Source of the DNA: CAZMCH01 sp964564735
GTDB lineage: Bacteria > Poribacteria > DTPJ01
Direction: 5' to 3'
Assembly: GCA_964564735.1 (NCBI GenBank)
Contig: CAZMCH010000024.1
Coordinates: 1-45,891 of the forward strand
DNA: 45,891 bases
Part shown: in pieces, positions 18,042-26,548 of the stretch
Numbering within the stretch: position 1 is the stretch's first letter
Layout of the letters: each line of letters opens with the position of its first letter
Translations under genes and position numbers: made by a program
The notes under the pieces: model-generated
What the model was told of the DNA's origin: nothing
Seen by the model: the letters and a program-made list of their open reading frames with translations, nothing else
Database searches by the model: none

Positions 18042-20378
18042 TTAAAAATCCTCACCTTCTAAAAATTTTGGTAATCTTTTTGGTGATGTGCCATCAATAT
18101 AGACTTCACCATCTTTGCTTAACGTTTCTCCTCCATGCAAGCCTACAACTTCGCCGTATGATTTAAAAGAAACGCCACTAGGCACTTGGAAGTCTTTTTC
18201 AGGACCATCAACCGCATTTTTCATAAAATCCGTCCATATAGGAACAGCCGCTTCTGATCCGGTTCGTCTTGTGCTTTTTATATCATCAAATCCAACCCAT
18301 ACGCCAGCAACAAGATCAGGAACAAAACCGATAAACCATGCGTCTTTATAATCGCTGGATGTTCCTGTTTTACCCGCAGCAGGTCTTCTAAACCCAAGTG
18401 ATCTAACCTTACCGCCAGTGCCTCCATCTATAACGCCTCTCATAACATGAGTAGTTATATATGCTATATTTTTTTCCATAACTTTTTTTGGTCTAGGAGT
18501 GCTTTCATCAAGGATATTTTCTTCTCTATCAGTAACATATTTTATCGCTGTTGGTGCTATTCGTATTCCTTGATTAGCCCATACGCCAAAGGCAGAAGTT
18601 ATCTCAAGAACATTAACTTCCGATGAGCCAAGTGCTATAGAAGGAACATGAGATAACGGACTTTCAATTCCCATTGCCTTTGCAAGATCGATAACCTTAT
18701 CAATTCCAACTCTATTATCCATCAATAACCGAACAGTAGGGACATTAAGAGATCTTGTTAATGCTTGCCGAACAGTCACTTCTCCAGAATATTTGAATGA
18801 GATATTCTTTGGCTCCCATCTGCCTTCTGGAACTTTCAGGCTTAATGGGGCATCGATTAGAATATCAGATGGAGTAATTTTATTTGCAAATGCAGTGCAA
18901 TAAACAAATGGCTTAAATGCAGACCCTGGCTGTCTTTTAGCTTGAACAGCACGATTGAATTGATTAATGCTAAAATCACGTCCTCCAACCATAGCCTTGA
19001 TATTACCATTTGTGGGATTTATTGCTACCAAAGCTGATTGTATATATGATTCAGGTGGAATTACGTCCTTTGCACCTGCAAGCCAACGAGCTTTATTTTC
19101 TGTATATTCTGGGAACTTTAAGGATTTGTCCATTAATTTCAGATGTTTCTGCACAGCATTATCTGCGTCTAGTTGCACTGACATATCAATAGATGTATAT
19201 ATGTTTAATCCTTGACTGTATATTGCTGATGGCTCAAATTTTTTCTCCATTTCAATACGGATATATTCAAGAAGATAAGCAATATCCATACTCCATGATT
19301 CACCTGCTGAAACAGTAATAAGAGGGCTTTCAACTGCTTTTGTATATTGAGTTTTCGTAATATAACCTAAATCCAGCATTTGCTTTAGGATAATTTGCCT
19401 TCTTTTCTTTGACTCCTCAGGATTTTTTATAGGAGAATACTTTGGTGGCCATTTGGGAATACCTGCAAGTGTTGCGCTTTCCTGTAAATTCAAATCCCAT
19501 ACATGCTTGCCAAAATAATACTTTGCAGCTTGTTCAACACCATAGATTTCCCTTGATCCAACACGTCCAAGATTTATTCTATTTAGGTATCTTTCAAGTA
19601 TTTCGTCTTTTGTATACTTCCTTTCGATCTTTATTGCCATCAGCCATTCTTTTATTTTTCTTGTTATAAGTCGTTCTCTTGTCAAGAAAAGATCACGTGC
19701 AAGCTGTTGTGTGATAGTGCTTCCACCTTGCTCTCTGCTAAAATGCGTAATATCCCACCATAGTGCGCCAAGTATACGATATGGGTCTATACCAGAATGT
19801 TTATAAAATCTCTTATCTTCAATAGCAATAAATGCTCTGCGAACAATGTCTGGTATTTCGGCAAGGCTAACAATTTCTCTGTCAATGCCTTCTCCACCAT
19901 AAAACTCGTCAATTACCTCTGGTTCAAAAACAAATTCATTTAACGCAGAACCTTCACCATCTTCTATACTCGTAATTTTACCTTTTTCTATTTTAAGATT
20001 AACAATAATTCCTTTTCGGTCAAGTCTTGGATACCTTAAATCACGTAAATATATCTTGACTTCATTATTTTCTCTTTCACTAGGATATTTTATGAAATAC
20101 TCGCCTTTATTTAACTGTTCATTATCCATTGGTTGATAATTTAGCCTATCAAGTCTTTTTATAAGGTTATCATAGCTCATTTGAGTTGATATGCGGGCAA
20201 TATCAGAATATACCTTCGAAGGAAATTTCCATGACTTATTTTCATACTCCAAAGAAGCTAAAGATGGTAACTGCCTCCAATATCCAATAGTAACGCCTAT
20301 TGGTATCCCCAAACATATAAAAAGCAGGATAATAATTATTAATAGAAATATCTGAGTACCTTTTTGGTATTGTTTCAT
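18042..20378 (-). CDS. Bifunctional penicillin-binding protein, class A (PBP1A/1B type)
   Basis: Protein of 778 residues. One N-terminal membrane helix (about 11-34), then a region of about 115 residues that may correspond to the UB2H domain of PBP1B. The GT51 glycosyltransferase has catalytic Glu187 in EDKRFYKHSGID and GGSTITQQLARDLFL (218-232). The transpeptidase has the nucleophile Ser486 in GSAFK, SLN (543-545) and KTG (670-672). It polymerises and crosslinks peptidoglycan at the inner membrane. The start at 20378 is fixed by GGAGG seven bases upstream. A frame opening at 20402 would add eight residues with no site. Class A PBP is certain, but the 1A or 1B label is not. Confidence 0.93.
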   Translation of the reverse strand: MKQYQKGTQIFLLIIIILLFICLGIPIGVTIGYWRQLPSLASLEYENKSWKFPSKVYSDIARISTQMSYDNLIKRLDRLNYQPMDNEQLNKGEYFIKYPSERENNEVKIYLRDLRYPRLDRKGIIVNLKIEKGKITSIEDGEGSALNEFVFEPEVIDEFYGGEGIDREIVSLAEIPDIVRRAFIAIEDKRFYKHSGIDPYRILGALWWDITHFSREQGGSTITQQLARDLFLTRERLITRKIKEWLMAIKIERKYTKDEILERYLNRINLGRVGSREIYGVEQAAKYYFGKHVWDLNLQESATLAGIPKWPPKYSPIKNPEESKKRRQIILKQMLDLGYITKTQYTKAVESPLITVSAGESWSMDIAYLLEYIRIEMEKKFEPSAIYSQGLNIYTSIDMSVQLDADNAVQKHLKLMDKSLKFPEYTENKARWLAGAKDVIPPESYIQSALVAINPTNGNIKAMVGGRDFSINQFNRAVQAKRQPGSAFKPFVYCTAFANKITPSDILIDAPLSLKVPEGRWEPKNISFKYSGEVTVRQALTRSLNVPTVRLLMDNRVGIDKVIDLAKAMGIESPLSHVPSIALGSSEVNVLEITSAFGVWANQGIRIAPTAIKYVTDREENILDESTPRPKKVMEKNIAYITTHVMRGVIDGGTGGKVRSLGFRRPAAGKTGTSSDYKDAWFIGFVPDLVAGVWVGFDDIKSTRRTGSEAAVPIWTDFMKNAVDGPEKDFQVPSGVSFKSYGEVVGLHGGETLSKDGEVYIDGTSPKRLPKFLEGEDF

Positions 20379-20512
20379 TATATAAACCTCCAATATATTC
20401 ATTAATTTATAATTAATATTATATCGTTACTTATAGATATAGTCAAGACAGCCTTTCTGATGAGAGACTGTATTAATTTAGTGGGCAACAAAAAAGCCAT
20501 CTGATGATATAA

Positions 20513-20809
20513 TTTTTTGTATTTAATAATACGAGTGCCTATCCCAATCCCGCCAATCCTGAGGTATGGATACCATATCAGTTAGCAGAAGATACTGATG
20601 TTATGGTCAGGATATATTCTGCTTCTGGTCAGCTTGTTCGCACATTGGAATTAGGTCATAAGACAGCAGGGATTTATGCTTCTAACTCAAAGTCGGCATA
20701 TTGGGACGGAAGAAACGAAGCAGTCGAATCTGTAAAAAGTGGAGTCTATTTCTATAATATTCAAACAGACAAATTCTCAGCTACACGCAAAATTGTGATA
20801 TTAAAATAG
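20513..20809 (+). pseudogene. Remnant of a FlgD-like C-terminal sorting domain
   Basis: A frame open from a stop at 20510 to the TAA at 20807-20809 encodes, without a start codon at its head, TSAYPNPANPEVWIPYQLAE, then VRIYSASGQLVRTLELG, SAYWDGRNEAVESVKSGVYFY and FSATRKIVILK. This is the FlgD Ig-like, type IX-style C-terminal tail that ends large secreted proteins in Poribacteria and related groups. The body of the parent protein is missing: only the last roughly 95 codons survive, beside a conserved PBP gene. The first in-frame ATG is at 20603, but that would begin in mid-domain. No ribosome binding site is seen. Confidence 0.78.
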
Positions 20810-20855
20810 ATAGCCATTTAATCAAAATTAAAATGGTGTAGCATTCTGCGCCCTT

Positions 20856-22565
20856 TTAATTTTTCTCAGACGGCGAGACAAACAACGTCTTTTCGTTGGT
20901 ATAAATAACAAATCCCGGCTTTGCACCTTTGGGCTTTCTGACGTATTTTGCCCATGTATAATCTATCGGCACAACACTGGAATGTTTCGCCTTGCTAAAA
21001 TTGGCAGCAAGTATAGCCGCCTCAATTAAGGTTCGTCTTGGAATATCTGGCTTTTTCTCTGGATTGAGTATTAGAACATGAGAGCCTTCAATCTGCTGGG
21101 CGTGCAACCACATATCATTTGGAGAACTCTCCTGCTTAACAATGAGGTCATTTTCAGCACTGTTTCTGCCTACATATATCAAGAAATCATCTGATGATCT
21201 GAAACGCTTGAATAAAGTTACTTCCTGCTTGATTTTCCTTGTCTCTGATGTTTTGGTCTTTGTGATGCCTTTTTTGATGAGTTCCTGCCTTATATCATCA
21301 AGCGTGCTAATATCTTCCGCATGTTCTATTATCTTTGAGATATTTAACAACTGATCGATCTCTTTTTTATTCTTTTCATATAGTTTTTCTACTATTTTTT
21401 TGCTTTTTTTTGCTTTTTTATACTCCTGATAGTATTTTTGTGCATTATTTGAAGGGCTTAGTTTTTCATCTAATTCTATTCTTATTTCGTTTCCATCTGG
21501 ACTATAGTGGTCTTGCAGAATAGCTTCTTTTTGACCTCGCTGGAGAATGTTTAGGTTAGTGATTATTATGTCACCCTTTTTTTTAAGCTCTTCAGCATTT
21601 TCAGCAATCTTTAATTGATCTTCAAGTATATCATGCTTTTTTAGCAGATCATCATGCCTTTTCTTTACAGACTGGATCAATGAGTTTTTATCTGCAATAA
21701 ATGATTCTTTTGCGATCTCATGGTCGAAAAAAGTTTCTAAAGCCTCACTGATGTTATCAAAAGATGTTTTTTTATATGCTGTATCGTATTGTATGAGTTC
21801 TATTGCTGATACATCAATAAGTTCGTTTTGCAGAATTAAAACGTTTGGTGTATATTTTGAGATTGCAATATCATTTCTAATCTGCATTATTGAATCAAAT
21901 ATTGAGTCTGATGAATTTTTATCTGATCTTGCGACGACATCTTTTGCCAATGTTGGACTCATGCCTTGTATATTCTTAACTAGCTTTTTCCATACTTGAC
22001 CTTCACCAGATTTTAGTATTTCTGATATATTATCTTTATTAATTGAAAAGAAATCAATTGTCTGAGTTATCGGTGGAGGATAATATGTTTCACCGGGAAG
22101 CACTTGTCTGAAACTGCTCCTGCTTTCGTCAATATGTTTCATACTCTCTATTATTTTATTTGTTCCTTCGTCAATCAAAATGACATTACTGTGCTTGCCC
22201 ATAAACTCACCTATTAGAATTTTGTTTTTAGAATCCATAACATCCTGCTGAGATAAAATTTTGATTACTATTATTCGATCAAAATCTTTCTGATCGACAG
22301 ATGATATAGTTCCATTTTTTAGATGAATCTGAAGGAAATCTGCAAAATGCCAGCGTTTATCCTGATCAGGATAGTTTTTTATTAGGTGTGTTCTGGCATA
22401 GGATGGATGGATCGAAAAGAGCAGATTGTATTTTTTTCGTTCAGTGCCTATCCTTATTATGAAATCATAGGGAGAGTTTTGTATTACTCCAAGCACTTTT
22501 CCACCAATTACGGTATCATTCAGTTGCGAAACAACAGAACGCAAAATTAGGCTATCAAATGGCAC
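20856..22565 (-). CDS. rqcH: RqcH/NFACT ribosome quality-control protein
   Basis: Protein of 569 residues. An NFACT-N domain (1 to about 270, GEFMGKHSNVILID), a coiled-coil middle part (about 290-410, Lys- and Glu-rich) and a C-terminal NFACT-R domain with DMWLHAQQIEGSHVLIL. In Bacillus, RqcH binds stalled 50S subunits carrying peptidyl-tRNA and adds alanine tails that mark the chain for degradation. Older annotations call it a fibronectin-binding protein. The start is a GTG at 22563-22565 with AGGAG seven bases upstream. It is flanked by PBP genes and is not obviously linked to them. Confidence 0.88.
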   Translation of the reverse strand: MPFDSLILRSVVSQLNDTVIGGKVLGVIQNSPYDFIIRIGTERKKYNLLFSIHPSYARTHLIKNYPDQDKRWHFADFLQIHLKNGTISSVDQKDFDRIIVIKILSQQDVMDSKNKILIGEFMGKHSNVILIDEGTNKIIESMKHIDESRSSFRQVLPGETYYPPPITQTIDFFSINKDNISEILKSGEGQVWKKLVKNIQGMSPTLAKDVVARSDKNSSDSIFDSIMQIRNDIAISKYTPNVLILQNELIDVSAIELIQYDTAYKKTSFDNISEALETFFDHEIAKESFIADKNSLIQSVKKRHDDLLKKHDILEDQLKIAENAEELKKKGDIIITNLNILQRGQKEAILQDHYSPDGNEIRIELDEKLSPSNNAQKYYQEYKKAKKSKKIVEKLYEKNKKEIDQLLNISKIIEHAEDISTLDDIRQELIKKGITKTKTSETRKIKQEVTLFKRFRSSDDFLIYVGRNSAENDLIVKQESSPNDMWLHAQQIEGSHVLILNPEKKPDIPRRTLIEAAILAANFSKAKHSSVVPIDYTWAKYVRKPKGAKPGFVIYTNEKTLFVSPSEKN

Positions 22566-22606
22566 AGTTATCTCCTAGATATATAGAATGGCAATTATGA
22601 TTAGAT

Positions 22607-22627
22607 GGGCATGACTTAGTCATGCCC
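22607..22627. terminator. Perfect 9-bp hairpin between rqcH and the PBP-SPOR gene
   Basis: GGGCATGAC (22607-22615), loop TTA, GTCATGCCC (22619-22627). On the minus strand it lies 27 bases after the PBP stop codon and before the rqcH start. The following bases are not T-rich, so it may be a weak terminator or an RNA processing or stabilising hairpin rather than a classical terminator. Confidence 0.4.
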
Positions 22628-22653
22628 TTTGATTTGATAGGTTTAAGTATTTA

Positions 22654-25600
22654 TCAAGGTTTTTTCGGATTTGCTTTAGGCACTTTTTTGATTAGATATT
22701 CCTTTACATTTGGTGATTTTTGCATCAAAGTTTCACCAAATTCCTTTGCCTTTTCATCATTGCTAAATCTTCCGATATAAACATGATGCAGTGTGTTTCC
22801 ATCTGTTTTTTCTGTAACTATTCTCGGTCTATAGCCAGAAGTTTTTACTTTATTAGCAAGTTCAGTTGCATTTTCTTTGGAGCTAAAAGTCCCAAGTTTG
22901 ACAGAATATTCGATAACCTCCTCAGTTTCATCAACCAAGCCTTCCAATTGTTTTTCAGCAGGTTTTAGTGTTGGTTTTGCTTCCGTTGGCGGAATTACAG
23001 GCGGTTTGACATTTATAGGAATCTCTGCTATATCGCTATTTTGCTCTGTTTGTGATTTTTTCTCGGCAATCTTTGCAGGCACATAACGTATAAATTTGGG
23101 ACCGGGTAAAATCATAGGCATCAATTTGGGAGACAAAACTTTCAATAATTGAACGGGTAATGAACTTGTAAATTTATATTCTCCTGCGTGATCGCCAGCA
23201 ACATAAACAGTAGCTGTTCCAAAGAATCTATCACCGATCAAAAATACAAAAGTTGCTGTTCTGCTTTTGATCTCTGATTTGATTATACTTCCTTTTGCAC
23301 TATAGACATCACGACGGTTATCTCCAGTCCCTGTTTTTCCACCTACGGGAACTACCGTTCCATCTTTAGTCATAAAAACTTTATTTAGCCTTCTCGCTGT
23401 TCCATTTTCAACAACATTAATTAACGCTTTTCTTACTGCTTGTGCAATTTCTGGTGCTATAACCTGTTCACCTGCGTTTTTATCGACAATCATATTTGTT
23501 TCATAAGGTGTTCCCTTTGCAAAATGTAATTCGTTCATCTTGACGCTTGGATACCTGACGCCATTATTCTGTATTATTCCCATTAATTCTGCTAATGCTG
23601 CGGGACGGTCACCAGAAACTCCAATGGCTGTTGCCAAAGATGGTGTTAGATAATCAAACGGGTATCCTAGCCGTTGCCATGATTTATGTATTTCTTGAAA
23701 AGCCTCAACTTCAATAAGTGATTTAATTCTGAGGTCTTTTGCATGTTCACGATTTGTCTTAAATAACCATGAATAAACTGCTTGCCTTTCTTCCGCGCTT
23801 TCCTTTGCTAGTTCCTGATAGTCAGCTTCAGGGTTGTGCATAAGATATTCAACCGCCCATAGTTCTAAAGGATGAACTCGCGCTATGTATCCTCTATCTG
23901 CGAGGTTGTAAGAGGATTTTGAGTATTTGTTATAAAGTGATTTTATATCATCTTCATCAATTGATCTTTCCAATTGTGTTTTCATAAATGCCGAAAATTC
24001 TGCTAATGAAGCATCCGGCTTTACAGAACGAAAGACTACCGCCAAACGTGCTGGAACCAGATTAACATCATTTACTAGCATATTCAGCATTTCATTTGGC
24101 ATTTTGCCCTTGTATTTAAGATAGAAGCGTCTAAGGAATATCTGACCTTCCTTGTCTGCAAAGCGTTTCAGATATTGTTGTTTTGTCTCTTTATTTAATG
24201 GATTAGTTGGGTCCTCAAGTATCCTCGCAGTAGAACCCGGAACTTGATAAGTATAATAATTGACAATATCACGCATTATACGTATAAATGAAAGATTGAT
24301 AGAGTCTTGAAGTGCTTCTGTAACAGTAGCATTTTTGCTATTTTCCCAACTCTCAAAATTAACAAATGTATGAGAACCTCCGCCGGTAAAAAATCTCTCA
24401 CCGGGATTACCTGAATATCGTCTTTCCATCGCTGCATCTATGATCGCTTTGAGGCTTTTATCCGATGCAGTGCAAAGGTATGATATAACCCATTCGCTTA
24501 ACTTATCAGCTTTTGGAACGTCAACTTGCCGAAGTTCATCTATAGACATACCAGAATATTTTTTGTGCAGTTCTGCGATAATTTCCAAATATGTAACGAG
24601 TGTCCTTAACTTTGACGTTGAACCAAGTTCAAGCTTTACACCTTCATTTATATTTAATGGCTGATTATGGTTATCTGCTTGAATTCGTAATAAATTTGCC
24701 CCATCAACATTTTCATAAAGGGTAAAACTATAGGTTATTCCTGAAACTTTTTCTCCCAAGAGACGATATCCAACCATTCCGACTGATGATGCGAATTCTG
24801 GATCGTTCAACTGCAAAAAGAAGTTTGTTACTTCTTTTTGCAACTGATTGTCGATTGTGCTATGCACAACAAGGTCAAGACGATTAAGACTATATAAATC
24901 ATTTGCGCCCAGACTCGAGATCAGATGAGTTCGTATAGTATTTTCTGCTTTGCGCTCAACAAACTGATTTTTTTCTTCTTGCGGAGGCATCTTTCTTCGG
25001 ATTTGAATTTCCGCATTAATTGCAGAATTCTTTATAGCAAGAGGTATAACGCCATTATTATATAGAAGCTTTAGGTGTTGGTCTGTTAGTTTTTTCAGAT
25101 CATCAGGGCTTTCAGCAAGATAATAAGAAGGGCGTCTATGTGCAATAAAAAGGCTTAATACCTGTCTATACGCAATCCCTGCCTTTTTTATTTCTTCCTG
25201 TGATAATAATTTTGGATCACTAGATAATAATCTATTTACCTCGTCAAAATCAGCATTATACCATGTTAAAAGCCCATCTCCCAAACCATTAACCTCACCA
25301 AAACCTGGACATGCCGCTAGTGGAACAGAATTAATATAGTCAACTATTAGTTGTTTTCTTGCTTCCATAGTCATTTCGCCATTTTGATATGTACGCAAAG
25401 ATGCTGATAACATTTGTTTTATCTTTTCTTTACCTTCCGAAGTTCTACCATCTGGAGAATGTCTATATTTTTCAAGCTGTGTAGCCATAGTGCTTCCACC
25501 GACAGCCTTATGTTTTTTATAGATTTTATGTATTCCCATGTCCAAAATTGCTTTTGCAAAACGGTCCCATTCTACAGCAGGATTTCGATAGGGATACTTT

Positions 25601-26196
25601 TCATCTAACAATTCCCTATTTTCAATATAAAGCAAAGTATCAACAATAATTTTAGGTATGGACTCTAAGTTAGGATATACTAATTGAGGGTAAAGTGAAG
25701 ATGTAATAAGTTTGTTATCTCTGTCAAATATTTGAAGACCACCTTGAGTCTTTTCACGATAGATAGTGAAAATGCCTCTTTTATTGGCTTCTATCATTGC
25801 AGGTGATACTCTAGCCTGAGATTCAACATTATAGCCATTTTCAATAAGGTTATCGACATAATCTTGAATATTAGAATATCCAAGTCTTTTATCATAAGGA
25901 CCTGTATAAGGAAAGAAAATGGCATTGCTTGGACCTGGTTCCATCCAATATGAGAATCTACTTGCTATATCTGAAAAAAGCCAAGCCTCAAATCTTGACG
26001 TTCTCAAATCCCAAATTGTGAATGTAATTATAACAAAAAGAAACAACAAAATAATAACTTTTAATGCAACTCTTTTCCTCCTTTTTCTCATACGATGCAC
26101 TCGAACCCTAGATTTTGCTTTTGGATGAACATCAATATTATTAAATGTTACTTTAACCTCTTTTTTTTCACGAATTTCTGTTGCTGTCTTCCCCAT
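22654..26196 (-). CDS. Class A penicillin-binding protein with C-terminal SPOR domain
   Basis: About 1180 residues, much longer than usual class A PBPs. A basic cytoplasmic tail, one membrane helix (about 45-62), and GT51 with Glu192 in IENRELL and GGSTMATQ (about 234-240). The transpeptidase has STSK (526-529), SIN (632-634) and KTG (954-956). About 320 residues separate SIN from KTG, against about 125 in the other PBP here, so roughly 190 extra residues are inserted. After a Pro-rich linker comes a SPOR domain (about 1096-1170, YSVKLGTFSSKENA ... VYIGRFSNDEKA). SPOR domains bind denuded glycan at septa. GGTGG lies five bases before the ATG at 26196, and a second ATG at 26208 is possible. 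Confidence 0.88.
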   Translation of the reverse strand: MGKTATEIREKKEVKVTFNNIDVHPKAKSRVRVHRMRKRRKRVALKVIILLFLFVIITFTIWDLRTSRFEAWLFSDIASRFSYWMEPGPSNAIFFPYTGPYDKRLGYSNIQDYVDNLIENGYNVESQARVSPAMIEANKRGIFTIYREKTQGGLQIFDRDNKLITSSLYPQLVYPNLESIPKIIVDTLLYIENRELLDEKYPYRNPAVEWDRFAKAILDMGIHKIYKKHKAVGGSTMATQLEKYRHSPDGRTSEGKEKIKQMLSASLRTYQNGEMTMEARKQLIVDYINSVPLAACPGFGEVNGLGDGLLTWYNADFDEVNRLLSSDPKLLSQEEIKKAGIAYRQVLSLFIAHRRPSYYLAESPDDLKKLTDQHLKLLYNNGVIPLAIKNSAINAEIQIRRKMPPQEEKNQFVERKAENTIRTHLISSLGANDLYSLNRLDLVVHSTIDNQLQKEVTNFFLQLNDPEFASSVGMVGYRLLGEKVSGITYSFTLYENVDGANLLRIQADNHNQPLNINEGVKLELGSTSKLRTLVTYLEIIAELHKKYSGMSIDELRQVDVPKADKLSEWVISYLCTASDKSLKAIIDAAMERRYSGNPGERFFTGGGSHTFVNFESWENSKNATVTEALQDSINLSFIRIMRDIVNYYTYQVPGSTARILEDPTNPLNKETKQQYLKRFADKEGQIFLRRFYLKYKGKMPNEMLNMLVNDVNLVPARLAVVFRSVKPDASLAEFSAFMKTQLERSIDEDDIKSLYNKYSKSSYNLADRGYIARVHPLELWAVEYLMHNPEADYQELAKESAEERQAVYSWLFKTNREHAKDLRIKSLIEVEAFQEIHKSWQRLGYPFDYLTPSLATAIGVSGDRPAALAELMGIIQNNGVRYPSVKMNELHFAKGTPYETNMIVDKNAGEQVIAPEIAQAVRKALINVVENGTARRLNKVFMTKDGTVVPVGGKTGTGDNRRDVYSAKGSIIKSEIKSRTATFVFLIGDRFFGTATVYVAGDHAGEYKFTSSLPVQLLKVLSPKLMPMILPGPKFIRYVPAKIAEKKSQTEQNSDIAEIPINVKPPVIPPTEAKPTLKPAEKQLEGLVDETEEVIEYSVKLGTFSSKENATELANKVKTSGYRPRIVTEKTDGNTLHHVYIGRFSNDEKAKEFGETLMQKSPNVKEYLIKKVPKANPKKP

Positions 26197-26328
26197 ATAG
26201 ACCACCATTTCTTATTTTGAAAAATTGATTCTTGTTATACCAGAATCAAAAAACTATGTAATTTGTATAAGGTAAATCATCCTTTAACCCCATTTCAAAG
26301 GAAGATTTTCGATCATACAAAACATAAT

Positions 26329-26394
26329 TTGAGATTCTGTCAAAAATCAATCTCAAAAATGTCGTTATATAGTCCCCCATTATAAAAATATAAC
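26329..26394 (-). promoter_or_regulatory. Two short inverted repeats in the long PBP leader
   Basis: TTGAGAT (26329-26335) pairs with ATCTCAA (26350-26356), and GTTATAT (26364-26370) pairs with ATATAAC (26388-26394). Both lie downstream of a strong promoter, inside a predicted leader of about 200 bases. The stems are only seven base pairs and AT-rich, so a regulatory role is speculative. I do not recognise any riboswitch class. Confidence 0.25.
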
Positions 26395-26405
26395 AATACA
26401 CTTTT

Positions 26406-26434
26406 AGTATAGACAATATTTTTCATAATGTCAA
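26406..26434 (-). promoter_or_regulatory. Strong sigma70-type promoter of the PBP-SPOR gene
   Basis: TTGACA (26429-26434), 17-base spacer, TATACT (26406-26411) on the minus strand: a perfect -35 and five of six at -10. The predicted start near 26399 is about 200 bases before the PBP start codon, an unusually long leader. The MATE gene at 26549 reads toward this region, so the promoter belongs to the PBP. Confidence 0.62.
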
Positions 26435-26548
26435 CAAATTTAGAAAAAAAATATCATTTTTTTTGTTATGATTTGTCAAAAAAATGAATGCCCTATGATA
26501 TGAAACAGATATGTTTTGTGAATGAATGAAAATACCGCATCTATAATA

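Noticed and set aside
20814..20836. Inverted repeat CCATTTAAT/ATTAAAATGG after the sorting-domain remnant
   Set aside because: Has a bulge, is almost all AT and has no T-run on either side, so I do not call a terminator.
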